This document shows, piece by piece, positions 1 through 11,086 of a stretch of 64,000 nt of DNA. The position numbers were made by a program, and so were the translations under genes. This DNA is from Sipunculus nudus (taxonomy: Eukaryota; Annelida; Sipuncula; Golfingiida; Sipunculidae). The stretch covers positions 24,735,956-24,799,955 of the forward strand of contig CM049312.1 of NCBI GenBank assembly GCA_026874595.1, written 5' to 3'. The number at the start of each line of letters is the position of its first letter. The stretch's first letter is position 1. The notes under the pieces are model-generated. The model was not told the origin of the DNA and searched no databases. It worked only from the letters and a program-made list of their open reading frames with translations.

Positions 1-1236
1 CCAAAACTACCCACATAATAAAAAACATTGGACATTAATTTGCCAGATCTTGACAACATGTATATATTCATATAAATATTGTAAATATGGTACACAGATA
101 TGCATGCTGTTTTATGATATGAATATAATTAATGATTCATGTTGTATCTTTTGATTTGCTCGATAAACTTACAATGTAACCTTGTAGACGAAACAACCGA
201 GACTTCTCATATATAAAAACATTAGATCTCCAACGGTTTGAGTTTCTGGTGGTTTCCTTTGATTTTTATTTAGCTCTGCCTCTTAGGTGTACACTATTTA
301 ACAAATGTTTCTGGGTATGTATATAAGAAATCTTATATCCTGGAAATTTAATTTTTTTATTAAAAAAAACAACAATAAATTCAGCGATCCACTGCATATG
401 TGGGCGCAACAGTATGCATTTCCCGTATGCAGCTAATTAAGAAAATGAACACCTTTCAGAGAGAACATCCATAAAACGGAGTAGAGGACAATAAAAAAAC
501 TGAGTGATAATATTTAATTTTAGAATATATCATTACACAGATTTCACAATCATAATGCCCGGTCCATATCCGCCTAAATTATCGGACTGATAAACATGAT
601 AACACACATGAATTTATGTAGCCATAAATAGCTAGAATAGATCTGTCTTAGAACAAAATAATAATTGTTGACATTGTCATTATTTTAACATCGTACATTG
701 CGGAATAGGAGTGACCATAGAACAGGAGCCTTCTCAGTCATGGGCGTTACATAATGCAAATTATCTGCAGTGCAACTCTCACCAGGTGAATATAATGTGT
801 CATCAGATAACTGTGACTTGGGAACTGTTTTACATATGCTAGTAGGGACTATAACCAGATGATTGTTTTGGTAGTTTATTGTACATTAATATGGAGTATC
901 ATGTTTAGATATTAGCGGGATATCGTTGGTTAAAGAACCCACGTGTCTCATTAAATGTTAATTTCAAAGCAGTTAAGTGGTTAGACTGCACACGTGACTC
1001 TTTTGAATTTAATCTCGGTACAGTTTTTATTCAGTTCGAGCCGTCACTGTTTTGGCTGTCTCTAAAGTAACAAGTGTTTGTTATAGATTTCAAAGGAAGT
1101 GCACCTGTGAAAGTTAGATATTCTTAGGGTCTGTCACTAGAGGCTTCTCCTAAATAATATTCGCGCTGTGATTGACGGTCGGCGTAATTTTGAGTGATGA
1201 CTGGCCAGGAAATGAGCGGGAGTTGTGCGTCAAGCA

Positions 1237-1243
1237 TTTATAA
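1237..1243 (+). promoter_or_regulatory. TATA-like element
   Basis: A TTTATAA motif followed by GC-richer DNA about 30 bases downstream. It could be a core promoter for the gene at 3678, but the distance is 2.4 kb and such motifs are frequent in AT-rich DNA, so this is only a candidate. Confidence 0.2.
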
Positions 1244-3156
1244 GGAGTTGTGGGACGTTTTCGGGAGGAGTGCCCGATCAACCTGGCGATAACTACAACA
1301 GTTAGGCTACATGTGTTACAGTGGAGACAGCTGAGATGTGATGCCTACAGGCGTAGATAGTCGATGTCTGAGGAATCCACAAGTGATATCTCTGTAAATG
1401 ACTTCATAGCAAGTAACGCATTTTGCCGACGGACTGGTAATCTGGCTGGTTGATACTTGTTGTGTGTGCTTCAAGAAACTGACCGAGGACTTTATATATA
1501 CGCATAATGGTAGAGGTACAGGATATTGCTGTGTGGAATCTTATTCTGTTACCTAGGTCTGGATGATTCCAGCTGTGAGAGATTGTGATTCCATGCTCAG
1601 AAAGAATAGTCTGTTTATGGTGTGTGAACTGTGAAACGTGTATACAAAGCAAGAGATTATAGAAACTCCGTGAATACAGGACCGGATGTACAATACACAC
1701 AGTGATGCGAACAGTGTTACATCCCGGTGTTACGGGTTCGCGAAAGCCATGTGGCTATAGAAAACAGAGTAAAGAGGAATTTTGCCGTGTACCGTCATTA
1801 TCGAAACTCAGTGTTAATTGATGTATTTGTCATCATAGTTTGTATATAGGGAGCGCTTCTCCAGAAAATGTAAGTAACTTCTGTCTTTAATATATACAAA
1901 GGCATTATTCCTTTTTGGAGTGTGCGTATGCATGAGTTCAGCCAGTTTGTATGACTCTTAGGAGAACCTGGACGTTCACAGCCTTACCGGTGTGACATAA
2001 TGACTGGGTGAATATTTAACATATTGACCATTTAGAGTAAGTAACTTACTGCGATGGAAACCTCAGATGATAGATGATATTATGGCTGCTTACTAATTTC
2101 TTTATATGACACAGGATTCAAAATTTACGGCTGTAATACCAGCCAAGTCAAACGTATTTATTTTTCTCTTCACGCCAGAAGACATGCAGCTGGCCTATGA
2201 TTGTTAAATTCACTGCAATAAACATTACCGTAAGGAACGTGCAGCTGCTCAAAACACTGAGACGTGTCCCTGTGTGTAAAAAATGTAACTAGCGTTTTAG
2301 GGGATAAATGACAAGGGAAAACGAGAGTAGAGAACCGGTGTTAAACATCCGGTGTCAACTTCCGTCCTTGAAAGCATATGCTGACCCCTCGATCACTACA
2401 TGGCGGCAAAAGGAGGCAAGGCATAGGCGCTTAACTTGTCTATATGATATACTACCTCAATAACTGACACTGCAGCGCCTATATTCTCTAATTAAGGCTC
2501 ACATTGCCGATATACTCGTTCTCTACTAAAATATAAATCAAGATTTAATAAACAATATTTATTTGTAAACAAAGCTCTCCATGTTTCCCAACCACAAGAG
2601 TTAATATTTTTTCTTTACCTTACAACGTTTCCTTGATCTCCCTTCTTTTAAATATACATACGTGATAGACATTTGTTATGTAACATTTGTTATCTGTGAT
2701 ATGTAAACAATGTCTATAATTCTGAAAGTAGATGTATGGACTATTTTATTTGGAAATTTATTGGAAATTTAAATTAAACCAGTTAACATCATCTTGTAAA
2801 TGATGTTCTGTTTACAGTATTAAGGTAAAAGGACATTAATTCTACATGTATGATAATTAGGGAATTGCTAGTGCAGCAAGTCAAGCGTCTGTGAGGCAAG
2901 GCCCTCCGTTTACGTCTGTAATGTAGGAGTTTACACGTAAGTTTGAAGTATACACTCAGGTAGTATGTGTCATGATATCCAATCAAACACAATTGGAACA
3001 TTTGTGTGTATTAAGTGCATTAAATAAAGTTAATTTTAGGTCGTTCTTTTTTTATTGTGCGCGGGTGTCAGCAGGAAAATCACTGGTTCCCTCACCCACG
3101 ACTTTTAATGACTGAAAGGAATATCAGCTTGTGACCACAACAACCTATGTGAGTAT

Positions 3157-3164
3157 TGACGTCA
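3157..3164. promoter_or_regulatory. Palindromic CRE-type site
   Basis: A perfect TGACGTCA octamer, the CREB/ATF consensus, about 510 bases upstream of the GT31 start codon. It could regulate that gene. A single octamer can occur by chance. Confidence 0.25.
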
Positions 3165-3439
3165 GGCTGAATAATTTGAATCGATGTCGGCGCGACAATT
3201 TAATTGTATACTGTGGTATAATAGTCATGCAGTATGCTTCACGACTGATCGAGCGCCTAGAGCGTTTTCAGCTGGTGGACTGTGAATTATTAAGAACGAA
3301 TCCTATCAGTGTGGGACATATGACTAGACCATCGTCACGCTTCACTTATCCTAACCAAGTACAGATAGGTTAATTCCACCCTGACCTTAGACACAATATA
3401 TGTGAGTTCCAGTTGTGTGATATATAGAGACAAGCTCTC

Positions 3440-3672
3440 AGGTCTCCAACAACACCATGTAAACGGAAAACCGAGAAGGTATCAAATATGGTCATGGATC
3501 AGAGAAATCCTAAAAATGCCTTTGGAGTATAGTGAATGTTTAGGAGAAAAACTCCCAGGTCTCCATCGCAAAACTTTGACAGCGGAAAAATCGAGGAGGT
3601 AAGGAGTTTGATCATGGATCAGATAAATTCTAAAATTGGAGTATTGTGAATTTTGAAGTGAGGAACTTTAGG
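3440..3672 (+). repeat. Two-copy 117-bp direct repeat before the GT31 start
   Basis: Two diverged tandem units, 3440-3556 and 3557-3672, both begin AGGTCTCCA. They share a 'catggatcaga' block near the middle and a 'ggagtat.gtgaat' block near the end. The second unit ends five bases before the GT31 ATG, so the repeat probably forms part of the leader or the immediate 5' region. Confidence 0.7.
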
Positions 3673-3677
3673 CGTAT

Positions 3678-4745
3678 ATGCTTTTGACTGAAGAATATCA
3701 TAGAATAGCCTCTACGTATAAAGAAAGCAAAATGGCAACAAAACGTCCTTGGAGACCCGTCTTGTTCGTTACAGTCTTGATCTGTATGATCTTTTTAATG
3801 TTTTTAACTTATCCATTAAAATCCCGCAATCGTCACTGGTCTTTGACTTTACAAAATTTGACTTATCCAAAGTTAGACGTCCCAGATCAGCCGGAATTGT
3901 TAATATATAACAATACATTGTGCCGCTCAGAATCCCCGGTTACACTACTCTATGTATACACACATGAACAGAGAGTTGAACATCGTTTTTTCATTCGTAA
4001 CACATACGGAAATAAATATTACAGAGATAAATGGAACATACGAATTTTGTTCGTTTTGGGTTGCAAAGGAGAAAACGTTAATGAGCTGGCTATGCCGGTT
4101 AGTATCATGAAAGAGCAACGTATCCATGGTGATATCGTGGTGGGACATTTCAAGGACACTTACCATAATCTGGGATTCAAAGGATTGACGGCGTTCAATT
4201 TTATCACCCACCATTGTCGAAATGCGAAATACGTCATCAAAAGCGACGATGACATCATGGTGAACACAGATATGGTGCTAAAGATGTTGCACGACAGATA
4301 TAAAAACGCGACACGAACGATATTTGGTGCTCAACATTTAAATAGTGGCCCGATCATATGTCCCGACTCACCAGCGAAATGGTGTGTCACGAGGGAGCAA
4401 TACCCAAGAGAAAAATATCCTGATTATATGAACGGCGTCGGCGTTGTGTTCACAGCAGACGTGATTCCCGATTTGTACCGAGCCAGCAGGGATGTTCCTG
4501 TGTTTGTTATAGATGACGTGTATATAACAGGACTTCTGAGGGTACGAGCAAGAAACGTCATCAACATGGTCGAGTGGCGAGATTACTTTATATTCGCGAA
4601 CGATCCAAAACGCTGTGGAGAAATTGCATCCGACAGACCTTTATTATTTGCTCATTTACATTATCTCAGTGATATGACTGACTGCTGGTCTCGACTGCGC
4701 AGCGCAGCTAGTAAAGCTGCAACCCTGTCAACGAAAAAGCCGTGA
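3678..4745 (+). CDS. Beta-1,3-galactosyltransferase-like protein (GT31), single exon
   Basis: A 355-aa type II Golgi-style glycosyltransferase. A short cytoplasmic tail precedes one membrane anchor at about residues 27-47, then a stem and a Galactosyl_T domain from about residue 85. Family motifs are visible: an early FFIRNTYG block (the R-x-x-I-R-x-T-W region), the acidic DDD metal/nucleotide-sugar motif at residues 190-192 (KSDDDIMVN), and DDVYITG at 279-285, where most relatives have E-D-V-Y/F-x-G. Several N-x-S/T sites occur. By family it would transfer galactose or GlcNAc in beta-1,3 linkage to glycoprotein or glycolipid acceptors in the Golgi; the acceptor cannot be predicted. The ATG at 3678 follows an in-frame TAG at 3669. 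A second Met at residue 19, just before the anchor, could also start the protein. The frame is uninterrupted by introns, as in many GT31 genes. Confidence 0.93.
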   Translation: MLLTEEYHRIASTYKESKMATKRPWRPVLFVTVLICMIFLMFLTYPLKSRNRHWSLTLQNLTYPKLDVPDQPELLIYNNTLCRSESPVTLLYVYTHEQRVEHRFFIRNTYGNKYYRDKWNIRILFVLGCKGENVNELAMPVSIMKEQRIHGDIVVGHFKDTYHNLGFKGLTAFNFITHHCRNAKYVIKSDDDIMVNTDMVLKMLHDRYKNATRTIFGAQHLNSGPIICPDSPAKWCVTREQYPREKYPDYMNGVGVVFTADVIPDLYRASRDVPVFVIDDVYITGLLRVRARNVINMVEWRDYFIFANDPKRCGEIASDRPLLFAHLHYLSDMTDCWSRLRSAASKAATLSTKKP

Positions 4746-5504
4746 ATATGAGCGTGTGATAGCATTTCCAGGCATAGGCCAACTGGCCCACCGGGAAATA
4801 CCAAGTTCCTGCTAGACTGATGGAATTTATAAAATAGAATTCTGCATTCTAAAGAATGCAAGCCTCCGCCATGTTCACTTATTGGGCCCATATTCCCAGG
4901 TTCATTTGTGCATAAGTGACTCTACGTCAGTGAATATTCTTTGAGGACATTCCTGAATCCGGATAATGTGTTGGATCCACACTTAAATTTTATCCTTTCT
5001 TCATTTGGACATTCCCGAAATGCCCTGAAAATGTCATGCCATTCTCTTTATGATTGCGTGAGTTATAATGTTAACAAACACACACAAACACACATACATG
5101 ATTGGGGATGAGCGCATATACCCTCCTGGCGAAAGCAAGAAATAATGATGCATGTGGGCAGATGGTGTGAACAAAATATTAATGCCAGTGCATGGGCGTT
5201 TGTTTGGAACAAAATATTGGCCGATGGTGTTCAATGTGTCCCCCGTTCACTTTAATATCCAATATCTCTCCCTAGTCTGCTAATGTTTCCGTGTCGTGAA
5301 TTCGGTATGTTTTGTTCTGACACGAATCTGTTGCGATATTGTGACGTTTACATATTGCACACGTTTCCAATTATTTAAAAAAAATGAAATAGGCCAACCA
5401 ATGTTATGTGTTCAAAATGGAAAATAAATATTCTGTTACTTGTATTATTTGAATTAATCCTTTTTTTTCACAATTTTCCATGTGGAATATACTGGGTTCC
5501 TGAT
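4746..5504. other. Intergenic DNA after the GT31 gene
   Basis: No gene seen. Stretches at about 4772-4800 and 5145-5245 share short blocks ('actggccca.c.ccggga', 'ggccgatggtgt') with the MITE-like repeat at 22078-22252 and look like degenerate relatives. An AATAAA near 5423 could serve the GT31 transcript, but this is weak. Confidence 0.4.
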
Positions 5505-5506
5505 TT

Positions 5507-5690
5507 GTGAAGCGTGGTCGATTACACTGGACTCGTGACCGTAGGGTTATGGGCTCGGGTCCTGTCCTGACCGCCCTCCGCACTAAAACTATTTACCGTA
5601 AGGAGGCACCCTCTCCACCGAGAAGTGAGGGGGCACTGGTAATGGACCAGCGCTAAAACGGATAAAATAATAATAATGATATACACGTCA
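5507..5690 (+). repeat. tRNA-derived SINE candidate
   Basis: A GC-rich block starts with a 'gcgtggtcgattaca' A-box-like segment and holds GGCTCGGGTCC, close to a Pol III B box, about 40 bases later. It ends in an A-rich/AAT-type tail (ataaaataataataatgat). This is the usual layout of a tRNA-derived SINE. No target-site duplication was resolved. Confidence 0.45.
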
Positions 5691-7375
5691 TTTATAAAGA
5701 GATCTAGCCAATTCTTTTAAAACATGCTGTACTCAGCCCCTTTGGAAATTTATCTTATGGTTTAGATATAGATTTAAAGAGGGTACGCTGATTTAATATT
5801 ATATACAAGGGAAAAATTCTATATATACATATATATTGTTCATCGTATTGTGCAACGTATCGTGAGCATATAGGATCGCGATTTGTATCGCGTCGTGAGA
5901 GAGTGTATCGTTAACAGCCCAAGTGAACCTAGTGATACGATGTCCACCGAGGGTAAGCCCCCACAATATCTATGTGCTCTCTGTTCTAATGTATGCAGCA
6001 AACTGCTGAAATTCAAACACATATACGCATTCACGCAAACATGAGACTTGAATAATGTACATACGCATACACCTGAAAACACACATCCATCAGAATACTT
6101 GTAAGGCTTGGGGGGGGGGGGTAGTTTGTTCTTGAAGAATTTATTACCCAAACACAAATCCATACTTATAAACATGACCCGAAGGATTAACAACGTTTAT
6201 ACAGTTCGCTTATATTCCTGGATTTTCTGCTGTCTGTCAGCCGTTCACGCAAAGTAAGCTATCAAGGTCCTCTCCAACTTAATTACAGTGTAGGTCTCCC
6301 ATGCTTGGATAGATGTTAATGCTAGACTGCACAGTTTTAAAGCAATTCTAAACATGTCATTTATCCTGACAGCCAAACCAAGCCTTTTATACCTGTTGAC
6401 GGACGACTTTACATACCAATGCTCTGTCCGAACCAGTTTTATGAGCTGGCATCAAAGCCTTGTTATTTTCAAATATAATCTTTCTGTCAGCCGTACTCTA
6501 TATGCAAGTAAATAAATCTGTATGACTATGAACAACCTACGTCATTTCTTCATTGGTCCTGGAAACAGTTCTCATGACACGGGGAGAATGGTTACTTTCT
6601 GTTAAGACTTACTGGCAAATTACATGTTAAATATTCAATCATATTCAACTGAAAAAAAAATAATATTATCGTTAACTAAACATTGACAGGGAAAAATAAC
6701 ACATTTCATCGATTCAGATAACGGCGTAAAGCACTGTTCACCGAAAGGGGAGCACAGCAGGCACTTTATCCCCCCCCCCCCCCGGGTACCTTTATAATGA
6801 TATAATGTGAAATATTCATTTATCCACTTATTCATTAATGTATTTATTTTAGGTGTAGGATAGACCTTCTGTATATGTAAAGTCTGTGATTTGGTTTTAC
6901 TTTTGTGTGATTTTGTATACATATATATTTCATTTGTCATTCTTAGTTACATGTACAATACCTGTGCTGTGCTTACTACCCGTGCTGTAAATGTTTGCAA
7001 TCAAATATCTTATTATATAATAATTTCGAATTTTCGCTGCCTCCTCGTACGTCCCGTACAGTTATCAGTATAGTATTGCATCCATAATTTACCACGAATG
7101 TCATAAGATATAACTGATATATCAAGTTGATCCCCTTCCTAATCATTCATCTCAAAGCCTCCCCCTAGCTGTTCCAGTCATTCTTATTCTTAAGAGGACC
7201 CAAAATAACGCATTGGATGGAAATGCCGAGTTGTCTCTTGTTAATTCAACGGACCATCCTTTGTTAAAAGCGTAAAGAGAATTAGGGTGAGTTCTTGATA
7301 ACACTTTGAAGCCTGTTCCATAAAAATTGACCACAATATATAAATGAGTTTCTATCGGACCTGGTAGAATTACCA
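5691..7375. other. Intergenic, no gene recognised
   Basis: AT-rich DNA with a 12-base G run at 6110-6121 and a 14-base C run at 6770-6783. Open frames are short and have no domain signature. Confidence 0.5.
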
Positions 7376-7651
7376 ATGCTTACTCCAATTTTGAATTATA
7401 TGTCACTCGAGCTACAAAATCGGCGTCGGCATGGTATGAACACGAGACAGACATCGGATGTAACGGTCATCGATGTAACGTTTCAACTTCCTGGTCAGGT
7501 TATTACGCACAATCGTGCAACATTATTGAAGCTGTACAAGTCGAATGATCGCAAACCTAAGAATAAAGAAAATTTGGTCAATATGCATGAAACAGCGGTC
7601 CAATATGTGATCAATCTACTGACTGACGCCACATCCAAATTTAAGTTTTAG
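7376..7651 (+). CDS. Unrecognised 91-aa open frame
   Basis: An ATG-initiated frame of 91 codons, basic in its centre, with a C-terminal half predicted amphipathic helical (around ENLVNMHETAVQYVINLL). I recognise no family and see no signal peptide or membrane segment. It could be a degraded mobile-element fragment, an exon of an unseen gene or a chance frame. Nothing nearby supports expression. Confidence 0.18.
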   Translation: MLTPILNYMSLELQNRRRHGMNTRQTSDVTVIDVTFQLPGQVITHNRATLLKLYKSNDRKPKNKENLVNMHETAVQYVINLLTDATSKFKF

Positions 7652-7984
7652 ACCGAATCTCTAAAGTGCTATGACTAGACTTCACCATTATGCCATTGAG
7701 ACACCGACGGGGTGCAGGATATTTCCCACAGATAATAGAAAACAACAGAGAAATTTAAATTTTAAATCACAAAAATTGCCGAAAGATCTGTCCTTACTTT
7801 ATTCTTCCAGTCTTATATTTAAACGTGATGCACAGGGTTCTCGAAGGGTCGCGGCAGGCTACTGAACTTCGCCTTGTGTCGGTTAATCTTTAGCCCCTTA
7901 ACACTTCTATATGACTAAACTTAGTGCTTACCACTGGCCCACGTCTGCATCAGTCAAGGGCAAGCAGAAGAGTGGTGTGGCCTG

Positions 7985-8097
7985 AACATTCCCGGCTGTA
8001 GGCCAGCCTTCTTTAAAATAGGTGTGGCCTATTAATGGGTCAGTGCAAATACTGATAGCTGAGGGGTAGTAGGCGTGATGTACTGACGCCTAAACCA
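7985..8097 (+). repeat. Dispersed repeat shared with 27610-27700
   Basis: The block 'gctgtaggc.agcct', then 'gtggcctattaatgggtc', then a short tail, also occurs near 27610-27700 in the same orientation. Two copies within 20 kb indicate a dispersed repeat of unknown type. Confidence 0.55.
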
Positions 8098-8323
8098 TTG
8101 GGCCATGTCCTACCCCTTGAAATCAAATGTTTCATAATCTACATCTAAATGCAAATGCAAAGCTACTAATAGCTCTGCATTTAAATACTAATACAATAGG
8201 TTAATCAAAGTTGGGCCATGTCCTACCCCTTGAAATCAAATGTTTCATAATCTACATCTAAATGCAAATGCAAAGCTACTAATAGCTCTGCATTTAAATA
8301 CTAATACAATAGGTTAATCAAAG
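8098..8323 (+). repeat. Perfect 113-bp tandem duplication
   Basis: The unit starting TTGGGCCATGTCC is repeated at 8098-8210 and 8211-8323 with no difference that I can see. Such identity in otherwise diverged DNA points to a very recent duplication or an assembly artefact. Confidence 0.85.
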
Positions 8324-8402
8324 TTAGGACACTTTTTTTCAAACACATATGTAACATATATAAATGTGTGTGTTTGAAAAAAAGTCCAAACTTTGATTAT
8401 CC
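8312..8402. repeat. Foldback (inverted repeat) next to the tandem duplication
   Basis: The left arm from 8312 (gg.taatcaaagtt, then 'ctttttttcaaacaca') is complementary to the right arm ending at 8402 ('tgtgtttgaaaaaaag', then 'aaactttgattatcc'). Arms are about 37 bases around a short AT-rich loop. The left arm overlaps the end of the 113-bp unit, so the two structures probably belong to one MITE-like element. Confidence 0.75.
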
Positions 8403-8529
8403 TCACAGGCCTTCGAGTCGCCCCCAGCTCCACCCCTCCTTTGACAATATAGTGACGCAACTGGGTACACCTAACATTACTGTATAGTAATTAGTGCGGG
8501 ACTGGTCTATTTCGCTAAAAACATTGATG

Positions 8530-8735
8530 AATCTAAAAAAGTCAACGGACAAAATCCGAGGATAAAGCCCTCAGCACATTGTGCCCAAAATATCACAGGA
8601 GATAATCCACACGAACAAAATGCAATAAGACAAAATGTCACAGGACATAAAGCCCACAAACTAAGTATCATAGGACATACAGAGGACACAGTACACACAC
8701 GACACAATGCCCACGGGCAAAATGTTAAAACACAA
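8530..8735 (+). repeat. Degenerate short tandem repeat
   Basis: About ten imperfect units of roughly 20 bases built on 'gacaaaatg.cacagga.ata' run through this stretch. They produce cysteine/leucine-rich open frames on the minus strand that are repeat artefacts and not genes. Confidence 0.6.
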
Positions 8736-8738
8736 TAA

Positions 8739-8927
8739 CAGTCCATCTGTGGAACAGATATTGTTTGTCCCGATGCCTATCATGAATGCAGCTGCAGTAA
8801 AGGTTTCGAAGAGAAAGTGTTAAAAAAAACTGATGAGTGTAAAATCAGTTGCAAAAAATACTGCCTGTGTGAAGCTGAAAACAAAGACAAGACCACCCAA
8901 ATTCGAACTTGCGCTTACCCTTCATGA
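8739..8927 (+). pseudogene. Orphan EGF-like open frame (exon remnant?)
   Basis: A frame bounded by TAA at 8736 and TGA at 8925 encodes about 62 residues with nine cysteines. One part reads CGTDIVC, then YHECSCSKGFEE, then TDECKISCKKYC. The Y-x-C-x-C-x-x-G-F pattern is typical of the end of an EGF repeat, and the following D-E-C resembles the start of the next. It begins after a possible acceptor (ataacag) with no good pyrimidine tract, and no clear donor follows. It may be a relic exon, or an exon of a gene whose other parts lie elsewhere. The EGF match is by eye only. Confidence 0.35.
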
Positions 8928-10873
8928 GATGCGTTAATGGCGTAAAGTTGGCGAATGTGCTCCTAATTCTTTTCGAGTTATTCAGCAACTTGAAAATTGC
9001 ATCAAGGTCATCCATATTTGAACTTGACCGAGTCACCGAGCCCATCTTTAGTGATGTAAGTAGAGTGATTCTATGTCAATAGGTTTTCCAGTTATTGCGC
9101 TAACTCCATATTTCGGACAGACTTACAGACGGACGGACGGTAGTATAAGACACCATTTAATTGTCGCCCGCCGACGGCCCATTTTATTCCGGCGATGAAC
9201 ATTGAAGCCATATCCTTTTCCATCACACTTACGACATCTGTTGTCGAAAATTAACACGAAAAGTTCGGGTCCGATATTTAACAAAAACAGACTAGCTATA
9301 TATCAAATTATGAAAAGGAAAAGATCCCTCCCTAATCATTCGAGGTCGGTTCCTTTCTGTGTGTGTAGCATGTAGCTGCCTTTACTTTACAAAACCCGCA
9401 AAGTTGGCTCAGAGGACCCGAACCGAGCAGTGCGCATGCTCGTTAAAAAGGTTCATTGGTGATTAATATGCGAGAATATTACCAACAGATGTAATGAAAG
9501 GTGTATATTTAAAATACTGTCAATACGGCACACGTTTTAGTCAATATCCTGTGTATCTAATAAGAAAACATCATGCTGAATATAATGTAACTGGACTTGG
9601 GTTCACCTGTATATTAACTAATTTAAGGTAGCGTAGCGGATATATTAAATGAACGTTTCCATGCACTGACCACCAAATCTGAGACAGATAAAAGTCAACA
9701 AGTGGCCACAAGAATTTATTCAGAAGAAACTACAAGGTTTCACAAGATACATGCCCTGACAGATATACCTAACATCTATATCTATACGAACCAGAATCAG
9801 GCTGTCCAGATTACCCTGGTCCCTATATTCTCAGCTTCTGCAAGGCAGAAGCTAAAAAAGACCAGAGAGGCTCCGAGCCCGGTGGGACAGACACCGTACG
9901 TCTACAGTGTTCTGAGTCCCAGGCAAAAGAGAGACCTAGGCTGGTACATGGTATCCTGTGTTAAATCTAAGGATTTCTAATCTTTGGCCCGATCTTGTTC
10001 CTAAACTGAGGAAATGACTGATACAATAATTTCTTTTCCCGCCAAACTTTATATGTTTTCTCAAAACGTGAGGTCGAGTTTTACTGCCGTGCTTTCATGT
10101 TAGTATAAAATAATAAAGAAAATTTGTTGACACATATGTGTATCCTTATGGAATATCATCGACTTACTACACGAATTTAATGGTAAACGTATAAAGTGGA
10201 TATTTAAACAACCTTAACACCGGAATTGAAATTAAAAAAATTAATTTTAGGATATATATGAGTACTTTCAACATTTAATTACATGCTGCACCTTAAATTT
10301 GAAATGTACTAGATACTGAGTTTACAGAATACCGCTTGCAAATTTTAAAGTACAAGCTTATGAATATGAAAATGAAGAACTGTTCAAATACCAACATATC
10401 GTATATTTCCTTCACTGAAGGTATTTTTAGATTGTTTGCATCAAGATATTTATCATACCTTGGAGCAAATGTGTAATTAATAGTGTCAGACATATAAAAC
10501 CAGTAAGGTCGCTTGATTTAATACATACGGTTTATTCTGAAGATGTAGCCAAGCCTCGTTTACCACCAGAAAAACAGATGTGTAAACCTCGCTAAACCCA
10601 CAATCACTGTTCACTTCTGTTCTCTCTGTAAACTTCAAAACACGCCTTCTCTCTCAGACTACTGTACATACTGCTTGTATCTTACTGTATCGTATAATAA
10701 CATATAGGTCTATCGCTACCACCGAGGACCACTGAGGACACGAAGAGTATTGTATAACGCCTCTAGGATCTTGGAGCTAAAACAGCCCTGCCAAAATGCC
10801 ATCTACTTCTTACAACTCTCACCTAATGTCACGACCTGCATACAGTGGTGAGATCTTACATACTAGAGTAAGG
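8928..10873. other. Intergenic, repeat-like
   Basis: No gene seen. Near 9120-9140 there is a short 'gacggacggacgg' run of the type found at the ends of other dispersed repeats in this window. An open frame at about 9702-9980 has no ATG and was not accepted as a gene. Confidence 0.5.
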
Positions 10874-11086
10874 CAGAAGCGGATCCAGGGGGAGGATCCA
10901 AGGGGTCCGGAACACCCCCCCCCCCTTTCTTTTCAGCCGACACAGCCTTCATTAAGGGTTTCAAACCAATTTGTGCAAGCTGTAACCCCCTTTTTTTACC
11001 CGGGGACCCTTTTTTTTGGGTTTGTCATTTGTCCTCCAATGTTAGACCCCCCTCCCTTTTTGTCCTAAATCTTGGATACGCCCCTG
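10874..11086. mobile_element. Short MITE with CAG-type inverted ends
   Basis: The left end is CAGAAGCGGATCCAGGG and the right end, reverse complemented, is CAGGGGCGTATCCAAG. These imperfect terminal inverted repeats flank a 213-bp, C/T- and G/A-run-rich body without coding capacity. The five bases TAAGG occur on both sides (10869-10873 and 11087-11091) as a possible target duplication. The ends resemble hAT-type non-autonomous elements, though hAT duplications are normally 8 bp. Confidence 0.6.

Larger units (their letters stand above)
1..3439. other. Non-coding region upstream of the GT31 gene
   Basis: I see no convincing exon here. Open frames are short and lack recognisable domains. The sequence is AT-rich, with a slightly more GC-rich patch at about 1120-1330. 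It may hold the promoter and untranslated exons of the + strand gene that starts at 3678, but no splice signals can be tied to that gene. Confidence 0.5.

Noticed and set aside
5940-6044. Short ATG frame starting MSTEGKPPQYLCALCSNVC, zinc-finger-like at first glance
   Set aside because: Only 34 codons, with no second Cys/His pair in the right place and no splice donor extending it. Probably chance.
8507-8746. 79-aa minus-strand frame rich in Cys, Leu and Trp
   Set aside because: It is generated by the degenerate ~20-bp tandem repeat and has no conserved spacing.
9702-9980. 92-codon open frame on + with reasonable amino-acid composition
   Set aside because: The first codon is GTG, not ATG, and no acceptor or recognisable domain supports it as a gene or exon.
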